Made by a program: the position numbers and the translations under genes
Shown here: positions 10,587-19,829 of the stretch, piece by piece
Layout: each line of letters begins with the position of its first letter
Position numbering within the stretch: position 1 is the first letter of the stretch
DNA from: Alteromonadaceae bacterium
Lineage (GTDB): Bacteria; Pseudomonadota; Gammaproteobacteria; Enterobacterales; Alteromonadaceae
Reading direction: 5' to 3'
Length of the DNA stretch: 32,608 nucleotides
Assembly: GCA_015491935.1 (NCBI GenBank)
Contig: WGGB01000156.1
Coordinates: 1 to 32,608, forward strand
Notes under the pieces: model-generated
Told to the model about the DNA's origin: nothing
The model's input: only the letters and a program-made list of their open reading frames with translations
The model's database searches: none

Positions 10587-11279
10587 ATGAAAAAACCAAT
10601 GACCACAACTATAATTAATAACAATACACATTCAAAAGACACACCAAAAACCTTGTTTGCTCAACGATTTAGAGGGTATTTTCCGATTGTGATAGATGTT
10701 GAAACCGCAGGTTTTAATGCGCAAACAGATGCTTTATTAGAAATAGCCGCCTCAGTATTAACCATGGATAATGACACGGGTGTATTAAGCTTAGATGAAA
10801 CCATTCAATTTAATGTGGAGCCTTTTGAAGGGGCAAATTTAGAGAAAAAAGCACTCGAATTTACGGGTATAGACCCAACCAATCCATTGCGCGGTGCTGT
10901 TAGTGAAGAAACGGCATTAAAAGAGATATTTAAACTCGTGCGCAAAAAAATGAAAGCAGCAGGTTGCCAACGTGCCGTCATGGTGGCGCATAATGCGGCT
11001 TTTGATTTAGGTTTTTTAAACGCGGCAATAGCACGATGCGCAATAAAACGCAGCCCATTTCACCCTTTTGTAAGTTTTGATACAACCACATTATCTGGAC
11101 TCGCTTTAGGACAAACGGTACTCGCAAAGGCTTGTGAAGCTGCAAAGATAACGTTTAACAATAGTGAAGCCCATAGCGCTTTATATGATACTGAAAAAAC
11201 AGCCGAATTATTTTGTTTTATTGTAAACAAGTGGCAAGATTTAGGTGGTTGGCCTTTAGTGATAGAAAATCAAGATTGA
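10587..11279 (+). CDS. rnt: ribonuclease T
   Basis: 3'-to-5' exoribonuclease of the DEDDh family that trims tRNA and other stable RNA 3' ends. The 230-residue protein closely follows E. coli RNase [21 protein letters not shown] with Asp37 and Glu39, MVAHNAAFD with Asp140, and [18 protein letters not shown] with His196 and Asp201, so all catalytic residues are present. The N-terminus is about 12 residues longer than I expect; ATG codons at 10587 and 10599 are both possible and neither has a clear Shine-Dalgarno sequence. It diverges from motY and is closed by a strong terminator. Confidence 0.96.
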   Translation: MKKPMTTTIINNNTHSKDTPKTLFAQRFRGYFPIVIDVETAGFNAQTDALLEIAASVLTMDNDTGVLSLDETIQFNVEPFEGANLEKKALEFTGIDPTNPLRGAVSEETALKEIFKLVRKKMKAAGCQRAVMVAHNAAFDLGFLNAAIARCAIKRSPFHPFVSFDTTTLSGLALGQTVLAKACEAAKITFNNSEAHSALYDTEKTAELFCFIVNKWQDLGGWPLVIENQD

Positions 11280-11291
11280 ATCTAAGCATAA

Positions 11292-11328
11292 AAAAAATGC
11301 TATTCATTTAAAATGAATAGCATTTTTT
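11292..11328. terminator. bidirectional intrinsic terminator between rnt and the RND gene
   Basis: A perfect 37-base palindrome centred at 11310, with six A at the left end and six T at the right (stem ATGCTATTCATTT and its complement). The two flanking genes converge on it. Confidence 0.93.
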
Positions 11329-11343
11329 ATACTTTTATTTTAA

Positions 11344-14300
11344 TTATTTACTTTCATCTTTATCAAAACCGTAGGCGAACATAGGAATATAAATTAAAGT
11401 TAATAATGTCCCGACAATTAAACCACCAACAGCAACATCCGCTAATGGTGAAAGTCTTTCTAGACCAACAGCTTGCTCTAATGCGATAGGGATCATACCG
11501 GCAATGGTTCCAAATGCTGTCATCATTACGGGGCGAAAACGTACTCTAACACTCTCTATAGCACTTTCAAATGGTGATTCTTTAGTTCTAAAATTCTGAT
11601 AAAAATCAACTAATAAAACCGCATTTTTAATGATAATTCCAAAGAGGAGCAATATACCAATTAAGCTTGGCATACAACTAGGTTTATCAAAAATTAACAT
11701 TCCCCAAGAAGCACCAATCATAGAAAGTGGCAATACTACGATCATAATCAAACCTAACTTAACAGATCGATAAATAACGATAAGTACTAATATCAACAGA
11801 ACAATGCCGATACCTATCGCTTTAATCATTCGTTGAAAGCTATCATCAAGTGAAACAATACTTCCTTCTTGAGTCACTATAAACCCAGAGGTGTTAACTT
11901 GTTGCAAGGCCTTATTGGCATCTTCTGTAATAAGGTTAATTGGTCTAGTATCTCTATAACCATTAACATCAATACTATATAGCATTTCATCTCGTTCAAT
12001 TTTGGCTTGTGTTAAGTTATGTTTGATGGTCGCCACTTGATTTAATGGTATTTCATCACCGTTAGGCAATTGAATTAACATCGACTTTATGCTTTGAATA
12101 TCTTCGCTAAAACTACCTTTTAAATACAAGCGAACATATTGCGTTGTTAATGAAGCTAATGAACCACTGAGTGACAAAATACGCCCGTTAATTGGTATTT
12201 GTTGTGCAATTGCTGCGGGGGTTAAACCATAACTTAACGCTTTATTAGTATCTATATCTAATTGTATTTCGCTAAAATCACTATTCCAACTTGTAGAAAC
12301 ACTGGTTAATCCTTTTATAGGGGTTAATACTTTCGATATTTTTTTCGCCATTTCAGGTAAGTTTTCATAATCACTTGATTTAATTCTTACATCTAATGGT
12401 GCTTTTATAGAGCTAACGGCAGTCGCGCCAAAATCGTAAACATCAGCACTTTTTAATCCTTTTAACTTGTGAAGTTGATCTCGTACTTCGTGCTCTAACT
12501 GCCATAGTGTTTTTTTGCGTTTAAAGCGATTTACCGCAACAATTGTCATGGTTGCTTCGCTAGGTAAATTACCACTACCTAGTGACAGCACGCCCATTTC
12601 AGAACCAAATGAGATTGAGCTTGTTTTAATTTCGGGTTGTTCGTGTAGCCACTTTAAAAAAGGCTTTATATTGGATTCGGCATCTTCTACACGATCATTC
12701 GCACTAAAAACTACATCTACTTTCATTATGCCAGTATCCATTGGTGGCATAGTATCCTTACCAATAATAGGCATTATAGTTTTTACACTTAATATCAGTA
12801 CCATAAGTACACCCACGGTAAGAAAAATTTTACGAAACTTAGAATTAGATCCATTAGAAAACTTTAATATACCTAAATATGGCGAAACTAAACGTCCCAC
12901 TGTTTTTTGATAAAACTGTTCAAAAAATTTTTCTACTTTATTTTTGCTTGTGCCATTTTTATATAAATAAAAAGACAGTTTAGGAATAAATGTAATAGAA
13001 AGAAAATAGGAAACTAACAACGCAATAATGAGTGTTTCAATAAGCGGCCTAAATATATATTGTGGAAATGAGCCTACGAACATGAAAGGAAACATAATAA
13101 CAATAGTTGCGACAGTCCCTGCAAAAACAGGTGATAAAACTTCTTTTGTACCTTCCTCTATAGCAGTATTTAAATCTTCTTTAAGCTCACTTAAATGCCG
13201 CTCAATATTTTCTAACACCACAACAGCATCATCAACCAGCATACCTAAAGCTAAAATAATGGCGGTATAAACAACAATATTAAGTTCGCCACCCGTTAAG
13301 TAAATAATACCCATAGTGCCAAAAAACACTAGAGGAATTGAAAGCCCCGCAGCAATAATGGCGCGAAAATTTCCTAAGAAAAACAATAAAACAATCAAGG
13401 TGTACATAATTGCATCACGTAATGCAGTTAACATATTTTCATTGGCGGTTTCAATTAAATCGCGTTGGGTGTCACTTATTTGAAAATCAATTTGTGGGTA
13501 TTGTGCTTTTAATTGTTTTAATTCTGCCCTTGCAGCATTACTCACATCTAACACACTTCCACCTGGGGCTCTTTGTATGGCGAGTGCAATCCCCTCTTTA
13601 CCATTACCCATGTAACCACTGAAACGCTTTTGATATCCCCATTTAACATCAGCAATATCTTGCAACTTAACATTAGGGGCAATAGACAATTGCTGTAACG
13701 CACCCACTTCAGCTTTATCACCATAATAAGTTAATGTAAAAAAACCTTCTTTTCCCTTTAAAAAGCCAATAGGCATATCTTTATTAGTGGCACTAATCAC
13801 TTTAGCTATTTGATCAAAGTTTAATTTATATTGTTTTGCTTTCAAGGGATCTACAATAATATTAATTGCACTTTGATAACCGCCAAAAACTTCTACATTA
13901 CCAATAGCTGAGTTACTCAATAAATGCGGTTTAATAAAACTATCCGCTATTTTTCTTATATCAGCTAATTTAAGGTGTTTATTTTTGGCTGTCAGCGTAA
14001 CAACTTCAACGGGTAAGGTAAAAGCTCCTACTGTGTATATTGCAGGGTTAGCACCAGCTGGCAATTTACTACGCGCTATTGATAAGGCATTGCTTACATC
14101 AACGGCGGCGGCATTTAACCCTTTTTTATATTCAAATTCAGCTTTTACAATAGAAAAATTTGCTACGTTAACCGAGCTTACCTCCCTTATTAAGCCTAAT
14201 CGTGCAATTTCTTCTTCTATGGGTTTAGACACAGTTGAAGCGGTTACCCTAGCGGTAGCACCAGGCATTTGCGTTATAACTACAACTTGTGGACGCGCAG

Positions 14301-14412
14301 AATCAGGAAATAAATTTTTGGGCATTTCAATTAAGCCCATAACACCCATTATAAAAAACGCGGCAATTGTTGCGAAGGTTAAATAGGGTCTTTTATAAAA
14401 ATAACTAAACAT
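11344..14412 (-). CDS. RND efflux transporter (HAE1-like) inner-membrane pump
   Basis: Proton-driven pump that exports drugs or other toxic compounds from the inner membrane or periplasm. The 1022 residues have the two-fold RND layout: a first membrane helix (about 9-28), a periplasmic loop (about 30-330), helices including GMLVDDAVVVLENIERH with the paired Asp394 and Asp395 of the proton relay, then a second periplasmic loop (from about 560) and C-terminal helices. The N-terminal segment MPKNLFPD and the loop PGATARVTASTVSKPIEEEI are typical of the family. GGGGA precedes the ATG by 5 bases. It lies 9 bases after the adaptor gene on the same strand and no outer-membrane channel gene follows. 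The substrate cannot be told from sequence. Confidence 0.92.
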   Translation of the reverse strand: MFSYFYKRPYLTFATIAAFFIMGVMGLIEMPKNLFPDSARPQVVVITQMPGATARVTASTVSKPIEEEIARLGLIREVSSVNVANFSIVKAEFEYKKGLNAAAVDVSNALSIARSKLPAGANPAIYTVGAFTLPVEVVTLTAKNKHLKLADIRKIADSFIKPHLLSNSAIGNVEVFGGYQSAINIIVDPLKAKQYKLNFDQIAKVISATNKDMPIGFLKGKEGFFTLTYYGDKAEVGALQQLSIAPNVKLQDIADVKWGYQKRFSGYMGNGKEGIALAIQRAPGGSVLDVSNAARAELKQLKAQYPQIDFQISDTQRDLIETANENMLTALRDAIMYTLIVLLFFLGNFRAIIAAGLSIPLVFFGTMGIIYLTGGELNIVVYTAIILALGMLVDDAVVVLENIERHLSELKEDLNTAIEEGTKEVLSPVFAGTVATIVIMFPFMFVGSFPQYIFRPLIETLIIALLVSYFLSITFIPKLSFYLYKNGTSKNKVEKFFEQFYQKTVGRLVSPYLGILKFSNGSNSKFRKIFLTVGVLMVLILSVKTIMPIIGKDTMPPMDTGIMKVDVVFSANDRVEDAESNIKPFLKWLHEQPEIKTSSISFGSEMGVLSLGSGNLPSEATMTIVAVNRFKRKKTLWQLEHEVRDQLHKLKGLKSADVYDFGATAVSSIKAPLDVRIKSSDYENLPEMAKKISKVLTPIKGLTSVSTSWNSDFSEIQLDIDTNKALSYGLTPAAIAQQIPINGRILSLSGSLASLTTQYVRLYLKGSFSEDIQSIKSMLIQLPNGDEIPLNQVATIKHNLTQAKIERDEMLYSIDVNGYRDTRPINLITEDANKALQQVNTSGFIVTQEGSIVSLDDSFQRMIKAIGIGIVLLILVLIVIYRSVKLGLIMIVVLPLSMIGASWGMLIFDKPSCMPSLIGILLLFGIIIKNAVLLVDFYQNFRTKESPFESAIESVRVRFRPVMMTAFGTIAGMIPIALEQAVGLERLSPLADVAVGGLIVGTLLTLIYIPMFAYGFDKDESK

Positions 14413-14421
14413 TTTATTCCC

Positions 14422-15513
14422 CTACTTCTTAAATTCTATAACACGAACACCTGCTAATACTTTTAACAAAACATCAGCTTTAGCAAGCACAAATTTATCG
14501 CCTGCTTTTATCCCTTTAACTACATAACCTTCACTACCTTCAGCAACAATAGAAACATTTACAGGATATGCGTGATCATCTTTTACTATTAACATCAGGC
14601 GCTCATTATTTATATTTAACAAACCATCAACGGGTACTAAAATACCTTCACCTTTATATATAACTAACTTTACTTTTTCTCGACTACCTGCTGGTATGCT
14701 TGTAGTCACGGGGCAGCTATATTCATCTAACCCATTCAAGGTGCTATTTAAATTATTTAAAATACAAGTATTGTTTTTATATATTAAGGCGAGAGGTTTT
14801 ATTTTTTGTGCGGTGCGTGTAACAAAACGTTTATCTGTACCACCCATTAAATTAAGTAAGGTTTTACCTCTAGATGCAATGCCGCCTTCGGCAACAAAAG
14901 CTTTACTTACAACACCATCAAATGGCGCTTTAAGTAGGGTATAAGTTAAGGTATCTTTTATTTCTTCAATATTTTGATATAAAGATTCCGCATTATTTTT
15001 CATACTAGCAATAGTTGCCACCAAACTTTTAATTTGAGAGGTTTCTGTATCATACTGACTTTGAGGAACGGCTTTAACCGCTAATAACTTTTTATTATCT
15101 CTATGCACACGCTTTAAATTGGCTAATTCTGATTGTTTAGCGGTGATTTCATTTGATACTTGATCAATCTTAGCTAATAAGCTATTTTTTCTTGCCTTTA
15201 AGTCAGCCCCATCCACTTTAACCAACAAATCGCCCTGCTTAACTACAGTACCAGCATTAGCAATATATATTACTCTTGCATCTAATTTTGAAGCGATTGA
15301 TACATCAGAATCACTTTCCACTTCAGCCAAGTAAGGTAATGTAATTTGAACCTCAGCAGAAACAGCTGTATTAAACGGAACAACAACTCCATAAGTTTTA
15401 GCTTCTGGGATGAGTTTCATCGCTGCTTTTTTGTCTTCTATTAATTTAATTGCAAGAATTAATACCACAACCACAGCGATTAGCATTATAACTTTAGATT
15501 TTTTAGATAACAT
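14422..15513 (-). CDS. periplasmic adaptor (membrane fusion protein) of the RND pump
   Basis: Bridges the RND pump to an outer-membrane channel. The 363-residue protein has an N-terminal membrane anchor (about 8-25, IMLIAVVVVLILAIKL), a biotinyl-lipoyl half motif near 70-110 (ARVIYIANAGTVVKQGDLLVKVDGADL), a coiled-coil hairpin (about 112-190) and the second lipoyl half (LLKAPFDGVVSKAFVAEGG). The C-terminal beta barrel includes a two-cysteine segment (around NNTCILN and DEYSCPV) that could form a disulfide; I do not know whether that is common in the family. AGGA precedes the ATG. First gene of a two-gene operon, divergent from the second export operon across a 216-base gap. Confidence 0.9.
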   Translation of the reverse strand: MLSKKSKVIMLIAVVVVLILAIKLIEDKKAAMKLIPEAKTYGVVVPFNTAVSAEVQITLPYLAEVESDSDVSIASKLDARVIYIANAGTVVKQGDLLVKVDGADLKARKNSLLAKIDQVSNEITAKQSELANLKRVHRDNKKLLAVKAVPQSQYDTETSQIKSLVATIASMKNNAESLYQNIEEIKDTLTYTLLKAPFDGVVSKAFVAEGGIASRGKTLLNLMGGTDKRFVTRTAQKIKPLALIYKNNTCILNNLNSTLNGLDEYSCPVTTSIPAGSREKVKLVIYKGEGILVPVDGLLNINNERLMLIVKDDHAYPVNVSIVAEGSEGYVVKGIKAGDKFVLAKADVLLKVLAGVRVIEFKK

Positions 15514-15667
15514 TTCAGTATCCTATCAAGAATATTATTAAAATTAACTCTTATTAAAATAGCACAATGTGATAATGAAAAACAAACATAAATCAAATCA
15601 TATATACATAAAATCAAATCCATTCTCAGTTTCCACAATAACTTTTTCTTGCTAAAAATGGCTACAC

Positions 15668-15701
15668 AGTATTTAATTAAACACTTAATTAATTAAATAC
15701 T
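15668..15701. promoter_or_regulatory. 34-bp inverted repeat, candidate TetR operator
   Basis: AGTATTTAATTAA (15668-15680) and its exact complement TTAATTAAATACT (15689-15701) are separated by 8 bases. It ends 28 bases before the ATG of the plus-strand exporter operon, which encodes a TetR regulator. The rest of the 216-base divergent gap is AT-rich with no promoter that I would defend. Confidence 0.6.
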
Positions 15702-15729
15702 ATTATTTTTCTATTTAGAAGGCACTACC

Positions 15730-16869
15730 ATGACTAAAACAGTTAGAACTTTACTCGCAATCGCTGTTATTGGTGCTATTTTAGTTGTTTTTTATACTAA
15801 GGTTTACACTCAAAAAATTACTTTTAAACAAACGTCTCCAACTATCGGTCAACTTGGCGTTAAAGTATTTGGCGTTGGGCATCTTGACGCTAAAATCAGG
15901 TACAATGTAAGTTCATCTTCAGGCGGAAAAATAGTCAAAACATATACAGATGAAGGACAATGGATAAAACAAGGAGACTTGTTAGCAAAAATAGATCCTA
16001 TTGATTTGCCAATACTGTTAGACGAAGCCAAACTTTCAATACAAAAAGCGAATGCTGAACTTGATGTTATTAAAAAGTCATTAATCAGCACTATCGCACA
16101 AGGAGAGTTAGCTTTACTAACTTTCAAGCGCAATCAACGCTTAAAGCAACAAGCATTAATTTCACAATTTGAATATGATAAAGCAGAAACCGATTTACGC
16201 GTTATTAATGCTCAAATTGAAGAAACCAAAGCCCGTATAATCTCTGCTAATATCGAAATTATTCGTGCAAATGAAGCGACAAAGGCCTTAGAGGTGAAAT
16301 TGTCACATTATAATATTTATGCCCCTATTAATGGCTATGTGATAGCAAAAAATGCTGATATTGCTCAAACAATTACCCCTTCACAATCCATATTTACTAT
16401 GGTTGATCCTAAAACCGTTTGGATAAATGCTTACATCGATGAAAGAATAAGCGGTGACATAAAAGTTGGTCAAAGTGCAACTATTTCTCTTAGATCTCAG
16501 CCCAACAAAACATTTAAAGGTACTGTAGCTAGAATTGTTGCTAAAGCGGATGCAATAACCCAAGAAAAAGAAATTAATGTTTCATTTAAAAAATTACCTA
16601 TCCCTTTTTATATCAATGAACAAGCAACTGTTAACATCACCACCAAAACATTAAATCATGCCATCAAAGTATCTAATCAATATATCGTTTATCAAAAAAA
16701 TAAACCCGGTGTTTGGGTTAATCAAAATAATAAAGCACATTTTCAACTAGTAAATATTATTGCTCGCGGTGAGAACGAAACAGCGGTAAGCGGTTTAACT
16801 AAAAAAGCAGTGATGATATTACCCGAAGCACAGAAAAAAACACTGACTGAAAATATGAGTATTTACTAA
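15730..16869 (+). CDS. periplasmic adaptor of an ABC exporter (HlyD/DevB-like)
   Basis: Adaptor subunit of a DevBCA- or MacAB-type exporter. The 379 residues start with a membrane anchor (about 7-23, TLLAIAVIGAILVVFY), followed by a lipoyl half (GGKIVKTYTDEGQWIKQGDLLAKIDPIDL, about 66-94), a coiled-coil hairpin (about 95-190), the second lipoyl half (YNIYAPINGYVIAKNADI) and a beta-barrel domain (WINAYIDERISGDIKVGQ). GAAGG precedes the ATG by 8 bases. Its stop overlaps the ATG of the permease gene by one base, and the ATPase and TetR genes follow, so the five genes form one operon. What it exports is unknown. Confidence 0.9.
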   Translation: MTKTVRTLLAIAVIGAILVVFYTKVYTQKITFKQTSPTIGQLGVKVFGVGHLDAKIRYNVSSSSGGKIVKTYTDEGQWIKQGDLLAKIDPIDLPILLDEAKLSIQKANAELDVIKKSLISTIAQGELALLTFKRNQRLKQQALISQFEYDKAETDLRVINAQIEETKARIISANIEIIRANEATKALEVKLSHYNIYAPINGYVIAKNADIAQTITPSQSIFTMVDPKTVWINAYIDERISGDIKVGQSATISLRSQPNKTFKGTVARIVAKADAITQEKEINVSFKKLPIPFYINEQATVNITTKTLNHAIKVSNQYIVYQKNKPGVWVNQNNKAHFQLVNIIARGENETAVSGLTKKAVMILPEAQKKTLTENMSIY

Positions 16870-18014
16870 TGATTAATCTTGCACAAAAAGATATATCACA
16901 TACCTTTGGTAAGTTCATTGTTACCGCTATGGGCGTTGGAATGTTATTAGGTATAGTACTTATTATGATTGGAGTTTATCGTGGCATGATCGTTGATGCT
17001 GAGTCGTTACTAACAGACATTAACGCTGACTTATGGATTGTTCAAGAAGGTACTATAGGGCCTTTTGCTGAAGCATCTAGAATACCTGAAGATTTAAAAG
17101 ATTCATTAAAAGCGGTACCAGGGATTGATAAAAGCGCAGCCATAACTTTTCAAAATATTCAATTACCTAAAAAAACAAAACCTGTAAGAGTAGTTGCAGT
17201 CGGTTTTAATCCATTTGGAGATATTAATCCACTAAATTTAACTCGCATAATCGCTGGTCGTAACATTAATAAAAGTCATTATGAAATAGTAGTTAGTGCA
17301 AAAACCGGGTTTAAATTAAAAGATAAAATCCCGCTCGGACGCAACATATATAACGTAGTAGGAGTAACAAAAGGTACCGTTTCATCAAGTGGTGATCCCT
17401 TAATTTTTATTAGTTTAAAAGATGCGCAAGAATTACAGTTTTCTTACAGCAATAATCGTATTCGAAATGATCGTTACAGAGGTATTAAAAATATTGAATC
17501 ACATATTGCTAATGCCATTATTGCAACGGTAAAAGCAGGTTATTCGGCAGAATTAGTGGCGCAACATATTAATGAAACACAATATAAAAGTGTTTTTACT
17601 TACCAACAACAACATACTATTTTAGTGAAAAATGTTGTTGAAACTGCATCAAAGCAAATAGGGTTGTTTACGGCTATTTTAGTGGTGGTATCTACCATTA
17701 TTATTGCGTTAATTATTTATACAATGACCTTAGAAAAAATAAAAGAAATTGCTATTATGAAACTAATAGGGATCCCTAATAGCATGATTATTAAAATGAT
17801 TGTTCAAGAAACGCTACTCTTGGGTTTACTTGCTTTTGTTTTTGGCAATATATTTTCACACCTTATATATAGCAAATTCCCTAAGCGTGTAGTGCTTGAA
17901 GCGCCTGATGCCCTATCCTTATTTTTCGTTATTTTAATTGCATCAATTTTAGCCTCCTTTATTGGGGTGAAAAAAGTTATTAGCGCAGATCCTTCAACGG
18001 CAATAGGTGGTTAA
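16869..18014 (+). CDS. ABC exporter permease, FtsX/DevC-like
   Basis: Membrane subunit of the exporter. The 381-residue protein has one N-terminal helix (about 16-36), a large periplasmic domain (about 40-260, with the MacB-like core region) and three C-terminal helices at about 263-287, 308-330 and 347-367, the normal FtsX layout. The segment EKIKEIAIMKLIGIP after the second helix is the characteristic cytoplasmic coupling region. The ATG overlaps the previous stop by one base and the ATPase gene starts 2 bases after its stop. This is the DevC-type topology with a single permease gene, expected to act as a dimer. Confidence 0.9.
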   Translation: MINLAQKDISHTFGKFIVTAMGVGMLLGIVLIMIGVYRGMIVDAESLLTDINADLWIVQEGTIGPFAEASRIPEDLKDSLKAVPGIDKSAAITFQNIQLPKKTKPVRVVAVGFNPFGDINPLNLTRIIAGRNINKSHYEIVVSAKTGFKLKDKIPLGRNIYNVVGVTKGTVSSSGDPLIFISLKDAQELQFSYSNNRIRNDRYRGIKNIESHIANAIIATVKAGYSAELVAQHINETQYKSVFTYQQQHTILVKNVVETASKQIGLFTAILVVVSTIIIALIIYTMTLEKIKEIAIMKLIGIPNSMIIKMIVQETLLLGLLAFVFGNIFSHLIYSKFPKRVVLEAPDALSLFFVILIASILASFIGVKKVISADPSTAIGG

Positions 18015-18016
18015 TT

Positions 18017-18727
18017 ATGAGTACACAAAGTATTAAAGTTGAAAATTTAGTTAAAACCTTTGGTCAAGGCGAAAATTCAATTAACGTAATAGACGGCGCT
18101 TCATTTAGTGTTGAAAAAGGTGAATTGGTTGCGTTAATTGCTCCTAGTGGAGCAGGTAAAACAACCTTATTAATGATGATTGGCTGTGTGCAAGAGCCCA
18201 CGAGTGGCCAAATTTATTTAGGTGATGAAAAAGTTTATGATAATAAATGGCTAACTCGTGAAACTAGAAAGATTAGACGTGAAAAAATTGGCTTTATTTT
18301 TCAAGCACATTATCTTATCCCCTTTCTTACCGTATTAGAAAATGTCACTTTACTACCACAAACCAATGGTAAATCTAAGTTAGAAGCCAATACTAAAGCA
18401 ATGGAATTGTTAACCTATTTTGATATTGCCGACAAGGCACATTCAATGCCATCTTCACTTTCTGGAGGCCAAAATCAACGAGTTGCTATTGCCAGAGCTT
18501 TAGCCAACAACCCTGAAATAATTTTAGCCGATGAGCCTACCGCCGCTTTAGATTTAACGCGATCAATTGATGTAGTTAAAATGCTCAAAAAAATTGCAAT
18601 AGATCAAAATGTTGCCGTAATAATGGTGACTCATGATGAAGCTATGCTGCCGCTTTGTGATAGAATTTTAAAAATAGATAATAAAAAAGTTATTTCTGTA
18701 GCAACAAAGGAAATTACCAGTGTCTAA
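18017..18727 (+). CDS. ABC exporter ATPase, DevA/LolD-like
   Basis: ATP-binding subunit that powers the exporter. The 236 residues carry Walker A APSGAGKTT at 42-50 (the first Gly of the usual GxxGxGKT is Ala), Q-loop Gln96, signature LSGGQNQRVAIARAL from 148, Walker B ILADEP with Asp172 and Glu173, and the switch His206. The key lysine and threonines are intact, so the enzyme should be active. It starts 2 bases after the permease stop, and its last 8 bases overlap the start of the TetR gene. It belongs to the subfamily that works with FtsX-type permeases (MacB, LolD, DevA). Confidence 0.94.
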   Translation: MSTQSIKVENLVKTFGQGENSINVIDGASFSVEKGELVALIAPSGAGKTTLLMMIGCVQEPTSGQIYLGDEKVYDNKWLTRETRKIRREKIGFIFQAHYLIPFLTVLENVTLLPQTNGKSKLEANTKAMELLTYFDIADKAHSMPSSLSGGQNQRVAIARALANNPEIILADEPTAALDLTRSIDVVKMLKKIAIDQNVAVIMVTHDEAMLPLCDRILKIDNKKVISVATKEITSV

Positions 18728-19430
18728 TACTAATCTATCTAATAAAAATCTGTCTAGAGGGCGACCAATTAACCCTGAAAAACAAGTCGAACAAAAAAAT
18801 AAATTGCTGGATGCGGCATTTGAATTATTGTCTGAAAAATCTTATGCTGACATTACCCTTCGTGAACTAGCAACACTATCGGGTGTTAATTCTGCCATGG
18901 TGAGTTATTACTTCAGCAATAAAGAAGGCTTGTTTATTGCACTTATTGATCGTATGTCTAAAAAGCATTTTTTAAGTATGAAAGAGATAAGTCATACTAA
19001 AAATCCCATTAAAACTTTTATTGTGAGTATATTAAAAATATTAAGCAGTAACGGCAGTTTTGCACGTTTAATTCATGCCGAATTTTCAGCAAAAGATTCT
19101 GAATTAAGTGATATATTCATTGAACGTTTCCCTAAAAAAATGGCAGTATTTTTACCCCAATTAATTAAAAAAGAAACAGGAATATTAGATGATAAAAAAG
19201 CGAAATATGTCGCTTTCTCTCTGATTAATATGATCATTACGCCTTTTATCAACAAAAGTATTCGCAAAGATGCTTGGCAAATAACCGATGAGGAAATACA
19301 AGATGACTTTTGGGCTGAACATATCTACCAACAATTTATGTTCGGTTGTGCAAAATCAACAATAACAACACATCACACAGACTTAAACGGAGAAAACCAT
19401 GACCCCATTGAAAAAAGTAATATTAGTTAG
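18720..19430 (+). CDS. TetR-family transcriptional regulator
   Basis: Ligand-responsive repressor. The 236-residue protein has an N-terminal helix-turn-helix (about 25-75): AFELLSEKSYADITLRELATLSGVNSAMVSYYFSNKEGLFIALID, with the recognition helix ending in the typical YYFSNKEGL. The C-terminal ligand domain is not recognisably of any named type. The start overlaps the ATPase gene by 8 bases, and its 3' end overlaps the cytochrome gene by 32 bases, so it is translated as part of the exporter operon. The probable target is the 34-bp inverted repeat before the operon, and the RND operon on the other side of the gap may be controlled as well; both are inference from position. Confidence 0.93.
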   Translation: MSNTNLSNKNLSRGRPINPEKQVEQKNKLLDAAFELLSEKSYADITLRELATLSGVNSAMVSYYFSNKEGLFIALIDRMSKKHFLSMKEISHTKNPIKTFIVSILKILSSNGSFARLIHAEFSAKDSELSDIFIERFPKKMAVFLPQLIKKETGILDDKKAKYVAFSLINMIITPFINKSIRKDAWQITDEEIQDDFWAEHIYQQFMFGCAKSTITTHHTDLNGENHDPIEKSNIS

Positions 19431-19827
19431 CTTATCCATCGGACTTTTTAGTTCACAAGTGACTGCTGTTGAAAAGCAACAAATAACATTTAAAAAGGTT
19501 ATGCAAGGGCTATTAGTTGATACTCAGAACGTCACCAAAGGCATTGTATTAACTGATTTTGCTCTGATAGAAAAGTCAGCAAAAAAAATTCTAAAGCACC
19601 CAAAGCCTGATTTAGCCGTTCGCATGAAAATGGTAAAAGCATTGGGAAGTGATATGGGAAAATTTAAAGCCAAAGATGACGTAGTTCATAGCACTGCGGT
19701 TAGCTTACTTAAAGCCGCGCAATCAAAAAACATGAAAGCCGTCACTCAAGCACATCAAGCGTTAATTAACGGCTGTTTGGGCTGTCATAGTCAATTTAAA
19801 GACAAAGTTTCTGCTGCATTAAAATAG
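19399..19827 (+). CDS. cytochrome c'-like exported haem protein
   Basis: The 142-residue product has a signal peptide (MTPLKKVILVSLSIGLFSSQVTA) and a single haem site CLGCH at 126-130 near the C-terminus, followed by SQFKDK. A mainly helical body with the haem motif CxxCHxxFK at the end is the pattern of the cytochrome c'/b562 four-helix family; the length of about 119 for the mature form fits. The proximal ligand is His130; no other ligand is obvious. GGAG precedes the ATG. The gene starts inside the TetR gene (32 bases of overlap) and is the last of the exporter operon. Its link with export is unknown: it may bind gas ligands or serve electron transfer, but the sequence does not decide. Confidence 0.8.
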   Translation: MTPLKKVILVSLSIGLFSSQVTAVEKQQITFKKVMQGLLVDTQNVTKGIVLTDFALIEKSAKKILKHPKPDLAVRMKMVKALGSDMGKFKAKDDVVHSTAVSLLKAAQSKNMKAVTQAHQALINGCLGCHSQFKDKVSAALK

Positions 19828-19829
19828 TT

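Noticed and set aside
12515-14386. Several plus-strand frames opposite the RND pump gene
   Set aside because: They are antisense shadows of a well-defined gene, with no ribosome-binding sites or protein-like composition.
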